Source: Opitutaceae bacterium (GTDB lineage: Bacteria; Verrucomicrobiota; Verrucomicrobiia; Opitutales; Opitutaceae). From it: a DNA stretch of 64,000 bases. Of this stretch, positions 19,716-28,426 are shown piece after piece. Numbering within the stretch: position 1 is the first letter of the stretch; each line of letters begins with the position of its first letter. The notes under the pieces were generated by a model. It saw only the letters and a list, made by a program, of their open reading frames with translations, ran no database searches and was not told where the DNA came from. The translations under genes were made by a program, and so were the position numbers. The stretch lies in the NCBI GenBank assembly GCA_028284385.1, contig JANQRT010000026.1, positions 88,243-152,242 of the forward strand, read 5' to 3'.

Positions 19716-19817
19716 GGTAGCGGCCAGCGTCCTCGCTGGCCATAATTTTTGTCGATGGTGGCTAGCGGGACCAACCTTCGCCTTTGGCTACGGCATGGCA
19801 CCGCGCTAGCCGCTACC
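19716..19817. repeat. REP/BIME-like element
   Basis: The outer arms are GGTAGCGGC (19716-19724) and GCCGCTACC (19809-19817). Each arm is followed inward by a hairpin: GGCCAGCG-TCCT-CGCTGGCC (19722-19741) on the left, GGCTA/TAGCC on the right. The GTAG tetranucleotide at the foot of a hairpin is the hallmark of REP sequences moved by RAYT transposases. The rest of 19695-20197 holds the repeats at 19950-20036 and no gene. Confidence 0.65.
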
Positions 19818-19949
19818 TTCAAATACCCCCTACAAGCTACGAGGATCTTTATTTGTGAAACACCTCTTGGCCTGAGGACAACTAAATACTTCCTTGGCTG
19901 GCGTACGTGATAGAATGCTAGGAAAGATGGGACCGCGTCCTGTTTTTTA

Positions 19950-20036
19950 ATGTATCCAAATATTAAATGAATAGTGGATTGCTTGTGACGTCGATCCGTT
20001 TTTTATGTATCCATAAATCAAATATATAATATGGAT
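19950..20036. promoter_or_regulatory. Pair of direct repeats upstream of the TonB receptor
   Basis: A block reading ATGTATCCA followed by an AT-rich stretch and TGGAT occurs twice: ATCCA 19954-19958 with TGGAT 19975-19979, and ATCCAT 20009-20014 with ATGGAT 20031-20036. Each is preceded by a run of T. The copies are 55 bases apart, about five helical turns, and lie 160-250 bases before the receptor start. This looks like a pair of operators. Confidence 0.45.
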
Positions 20037-20197
20037 GCGTTTCATTGACGGTCTGCGGTTCTATAAGTTTTCCGGATATAAAAAGAATCGGGGAATTTAT
20101 AGAAACGTTACACTGGTTCGGGACAAGTTTGGGTTAAGGCTGAGTTTCCTCGAGAGAGGAATGCAGCTCTTTGAAAAATATAAACCATGAATACCCT

Positions 20198-23100
20198 ATG
20201 AAACAAATACTTGCCTCACTATGTTATCTGCGGACGTATGTATCCGCAGCGCTTGTCGGACTTGCTACGGATGTAGCAGTTGGACAAGATCTAGGCGAAG
20301 ATGAGGTCTTCGAGCTGAGTCCTTTTATGGTGTCGGCGGAAGACAGTACCGGGTACCAAGCGAGATCCACACTTGCTGGTACGCGTATCAAGACGAACCT
20401 CAAAGACCTGGGCGCCGCTATTTCGGTCGTGACCGAAGAATTTCTCGACGATACTGGATCGACGGGAATTGAGGATTTCCTGCAATACACGGGCTCTACC
20501 GAGATCGGTGGACCGGAGGGAAACTACTCTGGCGCCATAGACAGCGGTTCCACTTATTTCACGGACATCGAAGAACGAGCGAATCCATCCCAAACCGCTC
20601 GAGTGCGCGGGATTGGGGAGCCGAACTTCACGCGCAATTACTTCTCGACGGACATTCCCATCGATCGTTACAACACCAGCGGAATCACGATTAGCCGAGG
20701 AGCGAACTCGCTCTTGTTCGGTCTCGGTTCCGCAGCTGGGGTGATCGAGAACGGCGTCAAGTTTCCGACTGTTGGAGTTAATAGGAATCGCTACGATATT
20801 CGTTTCGACGGCCATGGAACGACGCGCGGTTCCTTCAACATCGATCGCACCGTGATCGAAGATCGCTTAGCGATCAAGGTGTCTGGATTGTATGACGATA
20901 CTCAATACGCTCAGGATCCCGCTAGCGAGCTGGAGAGACGCGCGTATTTGGCATTCAATGCCGTCCTGCTCAAGAACGAGAACAGCGATTTCTTCGGGAA
21001 GACCGTTCTCCGTGGCAATTTCGAGGCGGGCGAGATCGATCGCATACCTCCAGCCTACCGTCCTCCTACAATGGGGTACGAGAGCTTTTTCCGTCCTCCT
21101 TTCGATTTCGAGCCGTATAATGGCATCGACTATGATCCGATCACGGGTGGCCACGCTCAACTAACGAGCACCTGGCGCAAGTGGGGCCTTCTCGACACCC
21201 GATTCCACGTTACTGAAGATGGTCGCGTCATTCCTGGATACAAGGAAAACGCTGCTGCCGAAGGCTTCATGGATCTGTATTCGACTCCGTTCTTCTGGGC
21301 CAATAGCACCACGATGGTCATCCAGCCTGACGGTACGAGAAGTGTAGGCCATGCTGGCGACATTGCTCACATTCAAGGCTTCTCGACTCGCCCGAAGGCG
21401 GTGCCAACCGACGCTTTCCATATTGATGGAACGCCACTGTCGGCCGAGCCGAACGGACACCAATTGTCGAGAGCTTACATGGAATCGGGGCACGGTCTTG
21501 GATTCAGGGCCGAGTCGGTCATCAATCGCGATGTTTTCGATTACCGCAATAAGCTGCTCATTGGAGATATGAACAGCGTATTCACCGAATTCGACGCTCA
21601 AACCGTATTCCTCGAGCAAAGCTTGTTCGGCGGCAAGGGAGGTGTCGAAATCGCTCTCGACAAGCAGCGTTTCGATCAGGATCGTTTCCAGCCTTTCGAA
21701 TCAAGACGCCGCGAACAAACCAGCATCGATACCACCGAGTACCTCGTCGATGGCTCTCGCAATCCAAACGCTGGTCGTGTGGTAATGACTCCTTGGGAAC
21801 GGATGGACGAAGTCGATCAGAACTTTCTCACCGAACGCGAATCTCGTCGTGTTACCGCTTTTGTCGAGCATGACTTCCGCGACCAAAACGAAAGCCTCGG
21901 CAACTGGTTGGGACGCCACACGATTACCGGTCTGTTCCAGACCGAGGAGAAGTTCGAGAGGCATACCAAGACTGGATGGTACACCGATGGCCTCAATTTC
22001 ATGGTTCGGGACGGTGGCGATCCGACGCACTGGGCTCGCGACTTTTCTCCACTGTTCGTTATCAGCGATGATAACACGGGGAAAGAAGAGCATGAAGTAC
22101 GCTTGCAACAGCTTTCGCGTAGCATGATGCCGAATCCTGGCGACATTTGGACAGCGCATTATATCGTTGATGATACCGATATTAATTCTGTCGAAGAGAG
22201 GCAGTTCATTATCGCCGAGCGCGTTAAGGATGTTAGCGTTTCCGGCTTGGAAGTAGACAGCGATGCCTTTGCCTGGCAGTCCTATTTCTTGGATGGTCAT
22301 ATCGTTGGCTTGTATGGACGGAGAAGCGACACAGTCTCCAATTATTCGCGAGGTCGTGTTGACCCGGAAACTGGACAGCCGATTCTCAATGCCGATGGCA
22401 CTCTCGATACGAGCGGCCCCATTCGCGACAATTCTGGGGGCAGGGATCCACGATCGATCGCCGCTATCGACAGGGTAACCGATCCATCGGAAACCACGAC
22501 AACATGGAGCGTGGTTGCCCATGCGCCTCAGAAATGGATCGAGAACATGCCCGTATCCAGCTTATCGATTCACTACGCTTCGGCGGACAACTTCCAGGCT
22601 GGCGAAAGCGGAACCGATCACAATCTCGAGTTCGTTCAAGCTCCTACTGGCAAGACCACCGAGTACGGCATTAGTTTCGGATTCGTCGAAGATAAGTGGA
22701 GTCTCCGTATCAACAGGTTTGAGACAACGGCTAAGAACGTCGCGGTTGACAGCCGTCCGGTAAGCGACGCGATCGCCGTTGTTCGCGATCCGATGAATGC
22801 GTGGCAGCGATATAAAGCTGCCGGTCATCCTTATACTATCGAAAGCGGCAATGCCAATGTCATCAGGAACATCAATCTTGGCTTCGAAACCGTGGACGAG
22901 CTCATTCAAGCTTATGAAGACGCCTGGCCGGAAAGAATGAGCAGCGCCCTCAACTTCCAGTTGAACGACACTGGCTCCGAGTTCGAGCAAAAGGGAGTTA
23001 TCTCGCCTCCATTCAAGGCGGTTGGGGACATTAATGCCGAAGGCTACGAATTGGAACTTGTGGGTAATCCTACCAACAACTGGCGCATCGCGGCCAACTT

Positions 23101-23683
23101 GTCCAAAGTCGAAGCCACGCCATCCAATTCAGCTCAAGCTATATGGGACCTTGCTCTTGAAGTGCAGCAACGTTACGAAGCGAGCGGCGTTGGGCAAACT
23201 ATGGTGAGCGATGATACGATTCTTACTCTCGATGAACGTTGGAAGCAACGTCTTCTCACTCCCGTTGCCAATATTCGCGCTAACGATGGCGTACCCTCTT
23301 CAGAACTACGCAAGTGGCGTTTTAATGCCATTACCAACTACAGCTTTTCCGAAGGAAGGTTTGCAGGATTTGGCGTAGGCGGCGCTTTGCGTTACCAGTC
23401 GGCTGTATCCACGGGTTCAGGACTGAGGTTCGAAGACGGTCTTGTGCTTCAAGATCTGAACAACATGTTCGAAGGCCCCTCTGAGACGACAGTCGATGGC
23501 TGGGTCAGCTATCGCACGAGGCTCAAGGATAATATCGACTGGAAAATTCAGTTGAATATTCGCAACATCTTCGGAGATGAAGATCCCATTCCGATTTTCA
23601 CCAATCCCGATGGCAGGGACGTAGTCTATCGTATTGCTCCAGAAGCGATGAACTGGTCCTTGTCGAGCACGTTTATGTTTTAA
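20198..23683 (+). CDS. TonB-dependent outer-membrane receptor (no STN domain)
   Basis: About 1161 residues. Signal peptide, then mature motif VFELSPFMV, plug domain (ISVVTEEFLDDTGS to SRGANSLLFGLGSAAG) and a large barrel ending WSLSSTFMF. It is a paralogue of the receptor at 3402: both have STLAGTRI-TNL-DL at the plug start and similar NWRIAANLS segments in the barrel. A TTG at 20171 opens the frame with a GAGG eleven bases before it; the ATG at 20198 gives a normal signal peptide and is preferred, with some doubt. It sits between two GH29 fucosidase genes, so the imported ligand is probably a fucose-containing oligosaccharide. A strong terminator follows at 23711. Confidence 0.92.
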   Translation: MKQILASLCYLRTYVSAALVGLATDVAVGQDLGEDEVFELSPFMVSAEDSTGYQARSTLAGTRIKTNLKDLGAAISVVTEEFLDDTGSTGIEDFLQYTGSTEIGGPEGNYSGAIDSGSTYFTDIEERANPSQTARVRGIGEPNFTRNYFSTDIPIDRYNTSGITISRGANSLLFGLGSAAGVIENGVKFPTVGVNRNRYDIRFDGHGTTRGSFNIDRTVIEDRLAIKVSGLYDDTQYAQDPASELERRAYLAFNAVLLKNENSDFFGKTVLRGNFEAGEIDRIPPAYRPPTMGYESFFRPPFDFEPYNGIDYDPITGGHAQLTSTWRKWGLLDTRFHVTEDGRVIPGYKENAAAEGFMDLYSTPFFWANSTTMVIQPDGTRSVGHAGDIAHIQGFSTRPKAVPTDAFHIDGTPLSAEPNGHQLSRAYMESGHGLGFRAESVINRDVFDYRNKLLIGDMNSVFTEFDAQTVFLEQSLFGGKGGVEIALDKQRFDQDRFQPFESRRREQTSIDTTEYLVDGSRNPNAGRVVMTPWERMDEVDQNFLTERESRRVTAFVEHDFRDQNESLGNWLGRHTITGLFQTEEKFERHTKTGWYTDGLNFMVRDGGDPTHWARDFSPLFVISDDNTGKEEHEVRLQQLSRSMMPNPGDIWTAHYIVDDTDINSVEERQFIIAERVKDVSVSGLEVDSDAFAWQSYFLDGHIVGLYGRRSDTVSNYSRGRVDPETGQPILNADGTLDTSGPIRDNSGGRDPRSIAAIDRVTDPSETTTTWSVVAHAPQKWIENMPVSSLSIHYASADNFQAGESGTDHNLEFVQAPTGKTTEYGISFGFVEDKWSLRINRFETTAKNVAVDSRPVSDAIAVVRDPMNAWQRYKAAGHPYTIESGNANVIRNINLGFETVDELIQAYEDAWPERMSSALNFQLNDTGSEFEQKGVISPPFKAVGDINAEGYELELVGNPTNNWRIAANLSKVEATPSNSAQAIWDLALEVQQRYEASGVGQTMVSDDTILTLDERWKQRLLTPVANIRANDGVPSSELRKWRFNAITNYSFSEGRFAGFGVGGALRYQSAVSTGSGLRFEDGLVLQDLNNMFEGPSETTVDGWVSYRTRLKDNIDWKIQLNIRNIFGDEDPIPIFTNPDGRDVVYRIAPEAMNWSLSSTFMF

Positions 23684-23710
23684 CCTTTTCCCACACGTAA
23701 GCCTTATACA

Positions 23711-23741
23711 GGATTCGCAGGTTCGCCTGCGAATCCTTTTT
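23711..23741 (+). terminator. Rho-independent terminator of the TonB receptor
   Basis: A perfect 11-bp stem, GGATTCGCAGG (23711-23721) with CCTGCGAATCC (23726-23736), closes a TTCG tetraloop and is followed by five T (23737-23741), 28 bases after the receptor stop. Confidence 0.9.
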
Positions 23742-23758
23742 CGTTAGCGAGTCACCTT

Positions 23759-24031
23759 AACGCGAGTACGTCGTTTTATGTTTCGTCCACAAGTTCCGAT
23801 GATAATCCAGGAACCCTCGATCAGCCGTTTGCCGCGCTGGAAAAAGCTGGGGATTCCATCCGCATACGTGAAACAGCAGGGCTAAGCTCAGGACTTCACC
23901 GTAAACATATGAGGTGGGATCTGCCAGCTGAGAGGCGGGCTTTTTTTGGGGCGGAAGATTCAGTTCCTGAAGACTTCTCGATTTCGCGAAACACTACGTT
24001 GGGTCGCAACAAAATACTAGTGGCGCTATGA
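23759..24031 (+). pseudogene. Remnant of a right-handed beta-helix (DUF1565-like) protein
   Basis: This open frame has no usable start codon but encodes FYVSSTSSDDNPGTLDQPFA, followed by ALEKAGDSIRIRE. That pattern is the typical mature N-terminus of secreted parallel beta-helix proteins and polysaccharide lyase relatives (YVS-GSD-NPGT-QPF-TL). After about 30 family-like residues the sequence no longer looks like a beta-helix, and the frame ends at 24031, overlapping the ATG of the GH29 gene. So only the first coil survives, fused to unrelated sequence. It fills the 344-base gap between the receptor and the second fucosidase together with the terminator at 23711. Confidence 0.65.
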
Positions 24032-25578
24032 AATTTAGATTAGTCATTATTCATCTGTTGATTATATGTCTTTGCTCGCGCGGAATTGCGGGAAAGAAAT
24101 ACGAGCCGACATGGGAGTCGCTAGACTCTCGTGAAACTCCTGAATGGTATCGCGATGCGAAATTCGGGATTTTTATTCACTGGGGGTTGTATTCAGTACC
24201 TGCGTACGCTCCCAAAGGTACGTATGCTGAATGGTATTGGCACGCGAAGGATGCTAATCGGAATCAAAAAGATCAGGCGGCTGTCGGTCGATCGTTTTTG
24301 ACTAGGGAATTCCATAATCGAGTTTACGGCGAGGATTTCCAGTATTCCGATTTTCGTGACATGTTCACCTGCGAGATGTTCGATCCAGCTCACTGGGCTA
24401 AGACCTTTAAGCAGGCTGGCGCCCAGTATGTGGTGATGGTTTCGAAGCACCACGATGGCTATTGTCTCTGGCCGAACGAGGAAGCGTCCGAGAGCTTTGG
24501 GATGCCTTGGAATTCAGTCGATTCAGGACCTGGTCGTGATTTGGTGGGCGAACTTACCGACGAGGTGCGCGATCAAGGTATCAGAATGGGATTGTACTAT
24601 TCCATCTGGGATTGGTTCAATCCATACTGGCCGGAGAATGAGCAGCCACGAGACGGGAATGAGCTGAATCCCGACTCGCTGAAGAAATACGTGCATAAAG
24701 TGATGTATCCGCAATTCAAAGAGATTGTGAACCAGTATCAGCCTGCTGTGATCTTTTCCGACGGCGATTGGTGGATGGATGACGGCAAGTGGGAAACCCG
24801 ACCGCTCCTCGCTTGGCTCTTCAATAACGCCCCAAACAAGGATGAAGTCGTAATTAACGATCGTTGGGGCAAGGTTAGAAAAAAGCATGGCGGGTATTTT
24901 ACGACTGAATACGGTTCGGGATTTGAGGATCCCAGTATCCTTTGGGAAGAGAATCGAGGAATCGGAAAGTCGTTTGGGTACAACCGAAACGAGACCTATG
25001 ATGACTATAATACCACACAGCTGCTAATCTTCACGCTAGTAGATCTCGTTTCGCGCGGCGGCAACTTTCTGCTTAATATCGGCCCAACTGCGGATGGGCG
25101 CATTCCTGTCATCATGGAAGCTCGACTAAGAGAAATGGGAGAATGGCTGAATGTGAACGGCGAAGCGATTTTCGGGACGCGCCGATGGATTCGGGATTGC
25201 CAGTGGAGTGAGGGAGAGATTGTTGAATACACGAAACGTGACCATCACCATGGTGTTCCAAGCCCGATTTTCGAGATGACCATTTTGCCGCGCGAAGGCC
25301 AGGCGGTAAAGGAAGCGTATTTTACCAGCAAGGACGACACTGTCTATGCGATCGTTCCTGGATGGCCGGAAGGCAGTTATTTGGAAATCGATGGAATTAG
25401 AACAAACCAGGCGACGAAGGTATCTTTATTGGGTTCGCAAAAGAGAGTCTTTTGGAAGAGCGAGGGCGATTCGTTGCGGATTGATCTAGGTGGGTTTGGC
25501 GTGAATGACCTCCCGAAGGTAGGCGTAATGTACGTGTTCAAGATCGAACAATGCGAAGGAGTTGACTGGGATTCGTGA
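24028..25578 (+). CDS. Alpha-L-fucosidase, GH29
   Basis: A 516-residue secreted enzyme with a signal peptide of about 21 residues (ending RGIAG). GH29 signatures: FIHWGLYSVPAY at 49-60, KHHDGYCLW at about 140-148, presumed nucleophile Asp245 in VIFSDGDWW, and a C-terminal FLLNIGPTADGRIP. The catalytic part resembles the broad-specificity GH29-A branch more than the gene at 18156 does, since it keeps the SDG signature; the two proteins differ clearly between the signatures, so they are not a recent duplication. It follows the TonB receptor, separated by a strong terminator, so it may have its own promoter or rely on read-through. Confidence 0.92.
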   Translation: MKFRLVIIHLLIICLCSRGIAGKKYEPTWESLDSRETPEWYRDAKFGIFIHWGLYSVPAYAPKGTYAEWYWHAKDANRNQKDQAAVGRSFLTREFHNRVYGEDFQYSDFRDMFTCEMFDPAHWAKTFKQAGAQYVVMVSKHHDGYCLWPNEEASESFGMPWNSVDSGPGRDLVGELTDEVRDQGIRMGLYYSIWDWFNPYWPENEQPRDGNELNPDSLKKYVHKVMYPQFKEIVNQYQPAVIFSDGDWWMDDGKWETRPLLAWLFNNAPNKDEVVINDRWGKVRKKHGGYFTTEYGSGFEDPSILWEENRGIGKSFGYNRNETYDDYNTTQLLIFTLVDLVSRGGNFLLNIGPTADGRIPVIMEARLREMGEWLNVNGEAIFGTRRWIRDCQWSEGEIVEYTKRDHHHGVPSPIFEMTILPREGQAVKEAYFTSKDDTVYAIVPGWPEGSYLEIDGIRTNQATKVSLLGSQKRVFWKSEGDSLRIDLGGFGVNDLPKVGVMYVFKIEQCEGVDWDS

Positions 25579-25686
25579 ACCGCGGGCGTTCTCACAGATA
25601 TAAGGTTGCTACATCGCTACCTGATTTCTGTTTGGAGTCGCAGCAATGTATCCAGAGATGTGATTTTTAAGGGCAATGAAACGAAC

Positions 25687-25738
25687 GTAGCGGCAGCATC
25701 CTTACTGGCGTTCAACGCATTTCGTCAATGGATGCTGC
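25687..25738. repeat. REP-like hairpin
   Basis: GTAG at 25687-25690 is followed by GCAGCATCC (25693-25701), which pairs with GGATGCTGC (25730-25738). It is the first of several hairpins in the gene-free stretch 25579-26127. The stretch has no gene I can support; short frames there follow the repeats. Confidence 0.5.
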
Positions 25739-25808
25739 TGCTCACCTTGTCACAGAAGAGCCCCTTCTAGAGCTGCAGTCCTTAAGTTCGAAGTTTTCCA
25801 CTAAGAAA

Positions 25809-26056
25809 GTGTCTAAAAAGTATCCAAAGAGGTGGAATGCGTCGTCCTCGACGCGTTTTTACAATGGTTGAACGCGAGTCGAGGACCCGTCTTCGTTTAT
25901 CAGCTACGCCGAGGCAGGCTGTCTCGTGCCACCTTCGAGAATCGAGGTAGGGAGGCTTGTCCTCAAGCCTCCGAATACATGCATCCGAAGCGGAGGCTTG
26001 GGGACAAGCCTCCCTACCATCGTGCAAAATCGCATTAGAATTGATTTATTGGACAC
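25809..26056. mobile_element. Possible MITE carrying REP hairpins
   Basis: The left edge reads GTGTCTAAAAAGT (25809-25821); the reverse complement of the right edge starts GTGTCCAATAAAT (ending at 26056), matching at about 10 of 13 positions. Inside lie a hairpin GCGTCG-TCCT-CGACGC (25839-25854) followed by GTTTTT, and a 17-bp perfect inverted repeat, GGTAGGGAGGCTTGTCC (25946-25962) against its complement at 26002-26018, itself containing two GGAGGCTTG hairpins with TCCT and TCCC loops. No transposase is encoded. The terminal repeats are short, so the outer boundaries are uncertain; the inner BIME is secure. Confidence 0.5.
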
Positions 26057-26127
26057 CCTCTAAGGAATCCAATTCGGTTTTCTAGCTCTTATGACTATTC
26101 GAGGCTCCGTTATTGCGTATCCAAAAA

Positions 26128-27831
26128 TCAATTAGAGACGATGCCGAGTTTGAACGGAGTATCTGCTTTGTTTTTGAGGGCGAGTCGATGCACTTCTTCG
26201 TGAGAAAGAGCAACGTTGAATAGCATCAATTCGGCGATCTTTCCGTTCAAACTGCGGATTAGGTCTGGAGTCGTGTCGAGGGGATAGTTCCAATTTCCAA
26301 TCGTCGACAGACCCGCTTTGTATTCGACATCCCTTGCGATTGGCGAGGAGTTTACAACGCGTCCGTTGAGATAATGCATCACGAGTTTGTTGTCCGTATC
26401 CACTACGGTCGCGACGTGCATCCAGCGTCCCAATCTGCTTAGATTCACAATCGGTTTCGACAGATGGTCTTGGGCGTCTTCAAATGGACCAATCTCTCTT
26501 TTCAGGTCGTTGTTAACGCCGAGATTGAGCGCGCCGTCGTTTTGGAATTGCCAATGGAATTCACCACGTTCCCAACCATCAGAGAGAAAGAGCGAACTAA
26601 ATTTTCGGTCGAGGCCGTCTATTAGCACCCACGCCGCCAAGGAAACGGCTTTATAATCTCCCGGCACATGTACGCGAACTTGGTCACCAGGGCGTTTGAA
26701 GCTCAGGGCGCTCTTTCCAGGCCATGGTCCTTCAGACCAGCTGGCTCCAACGATTGCCCCGTCTAGATTGTTTGCTGTCGGGGCTTGATTACGCAAGGCT
26801 CGTTTGTCCTTGGCATCGGGTTCGAAATCCCAGTAGCCTATGAGACGTTCGTCTGATTTCGCGGCGGTATTCACTTTTTTCCACGCCGCGAATTCTTTCG
26901 CGGCAACTCGTTGTTCCAGATTATGGATACTCGATAGATCGACGAATCTTCCTTGTTCCGCGGAAATGCCCTTCCATTCGCCGCTGTTGCCGATACTCAG
27001 ACCAAGGCCCGCTTCAAGTGTTACTTTAGAAGATGGCGTGCCTACCGCATCGTAGGCCTCGACTTCGCCATCGAAAACATGGATTTCCGTCTTGCCTACT
27101 TGGTTGACATCTACGCCGAATTCGGTTCCGAGGTCTATAATATCGGATTCGGGTGTCTCAATGGTGAACCCTTGGGCCACATAAGGGACTTTGGCTCGCA
27201 GTTTGCCATAGCGACAGACGACGCGGTCCGAATCCGATAGTTCGAGGATCGCTGGTCCCGCGATAGATACTTGAGCTCCGCTGAAGAATTCGAGTGTGGC
27301 GTACCCAGTTTCCAACTCCAGTATACCCTTGCTGACCATGTCGCCACGCGCTTTACGATCATCATCGTGTCTTAGCTCTCCAACCAGCTTGCTGACTACC
27401 GCGACCCCTTCTTCAGCTAATTCCAAATCCGAAAAACCGGTATCGCTGCTCGGGCTTCCACTCCAGGTGGCCATGAAAGCGATACATGCGGCAATGGCGG
27501 AAATCGCAATGATCCAAGGCGCTCGACGATTTCTGGATTCCTCGACGTCGACTTTAGCGAATTCGATGACTCGCTGCATGAAAGCGCTTCCGTCGGTCTC
27601 TGTGTCGAGCGCCGCTTCGAGAGCCTGCGTGAAGCGTTCTTGGCTACGATTCGAGTTTTCGTATTGGGCCAAGTGTTCGTCTATTCGGAGTTGATTCTTC
27701 AGTTCTTCACAGAATTCTGGATACGCCTTAACTAATTCCGTTAACTCTCGTATTTCAGAAACCTCGATGGAGTTTTCCAAAAGGCATCCTAGCAAGTTCC
27801 GAAATCGGGTTTCCGCAGCCCTATCAGGCAT
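26128..27831 (-). CDS. FecR-like anti-sigma protein with C-terminal LamG domain
   Basis: A 567-residue membrane protein. The N-terminal 100 residues are a cytoplasmic helical segment that should bind the sigma factor. One membrane helix lies at about 105-122. The periplasmic FecR domain covers about 170-300 (GYATLEFFSGAQVSIAGPA, IIDLGTEFGVDV, FDGEVEAYDA). A LamG/concanavalin-type jelly roll follows at about 340-555 (LIGYWDFEPDAKD, VRVHVPGDYKAVSLAAWV, GRWMHVATVVD). The start overlaps the end of the ECF sigma gene by eight bases. LamG domains often bind carbohydrate, so direct sugar sensing is plausible but unproven. It is a close paralogue of the protein at 30564, by eye about two-thirds identical in the FecR core. 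Confidence 0.88.
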   Translation of the reverse strand: MPDRAAETRFRNLLGCLLENSIEVSEIRELTELVKAYPEFCEELKNQLRIDEHLAQYENSNRSQERFTQALEAALDTETDGSAFMQRVIEFAKVDVEESRNRRAPWIIAISAIAACIAFMATWSGSPSSDTGFSDLELAEEGVAVVSKLVGELRHDDDRKARGDMVSKGILELETGYATLEFFSGAQVSIAGPAILELSDSDRVVCRYGKLRAKVPYVAQGFTIETPESDIIDLGTEFGVDVNQVGKTEIHVFDGEVEAYDAVGTPSSKVTLEAGLGLSIGNSGEWKGISAEQGRFVDLSSIHNLEQRVAAKEFAAWKKVNTAAKSDERLIGYWDFEPDAKDKRALRNQAPTANNLDGAIVGASWSEGPWPGKSALSFKRPGDQVRVHVPGDYKAVSLAAWVLIDGLDRKFSSLFLSDGWERGEFHWQFQNDGALNLGVNNDLKREIGPFEDAQDHLSKPIVNLSRLGRWMHVATVVDTDNKLVMHYLNGRVVNSSPIARDVEYKAGLSTIGNWNYPLDTTPDLIRSLNGKIAELMLFNVALSHEEVHRLALKNKADTPFKLGIVSN

Positions 27832-28357
27832 TGGGATACTTGCTTTCGACGCAGATTTTCAATTGCCTTCTAATGCGCATCAGTGCCAGACGTACCGCCG
27901 TTGCGGTCATGTTGAATTGATCTGCGAGAAAGGACGATTTCCACTCGTCCGCGTATCGACCGGCGATGAGTTTCCGACTCTTTTCCGGCAAGTGCTCTAA
28001 GCAATCCCTCAGAGCTCTGTAGTCGACTTCTTCGTACTCTTTTCTACTACAATCCTTTTCCGCTTCACTCAGTAGATGGTCTGTGAGTTTCTGGTCCAGT
28101 ATGCGAGCGCGGCGAGCGTTTTTTCGCAATTCGTTACGGGTTAGATTGCGAGCGATTCCTCGAAGCCACTTGCCGAAATCCTCGTCCTTATCGAAGTGAT
28201 CGAGTTCTCTAAACGCTACGAGAAAAGTCTCTTGCGCTAGGTCGTCTACAGAATCTTGGGATACGCCGATGACCCGTAAGAAACTTCGTAGAGAGGCTTG
28301 ATGCTCCGCTACGAAACTGGCGAATTCCGCCCGTTTAGTATCTTTATCGTTAGCCAT
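27824..28357 (-). CDS. ECF RNA polymerase sigma factor
   Basis: A 177-residue ECF sigma factor. Region 2 is at about 20-85 (VDDLAQETFLVAFREL, then GKWLRGIARNLTRNELRK) and region 4 at about 115-170 (LPEKSRKLIAGRY, ADQFNMTATAVRLALMRIRR). Its last codons overlap the start of the FecR-LamG gene, so sigma and anti-sigma are made together. It lies 70 bases downstream of the GH151-like gene on the same strand and may be cotranscribed with it. Confidence 0.92.
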   Translation of the reverse strand: MANDKDTKRAEFASFVAEHQASLRSFLRVIGVSQDSVDDLAQETFLVAFRELDHFDKDEDFGKWLRGIARNLTRNELRKNARRARILDQKLTDHLLSEAEKDCSRKEYEEVDYRALRDCLEHLPEKSRKLIAGRYADEWKSSFLADQFNMTATAVRLALMRIRRQLKICVESKYPNA

Positions 28358-28426
28358 CCGTTGAACCTTGTCGCCTAATCTGAGGCGTTTCGTAAAAATC
28401 GCAAATTTGACTTAATCGAGACGATC

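Noticed and set aside
25782..26038. Small frames on both strands in the repeat-rich gap after the second fucosidase
   Set aside because: They translate the inverted repeats and hairpins, giving near-palindromic peptides such as ACPQAS; not real genes.
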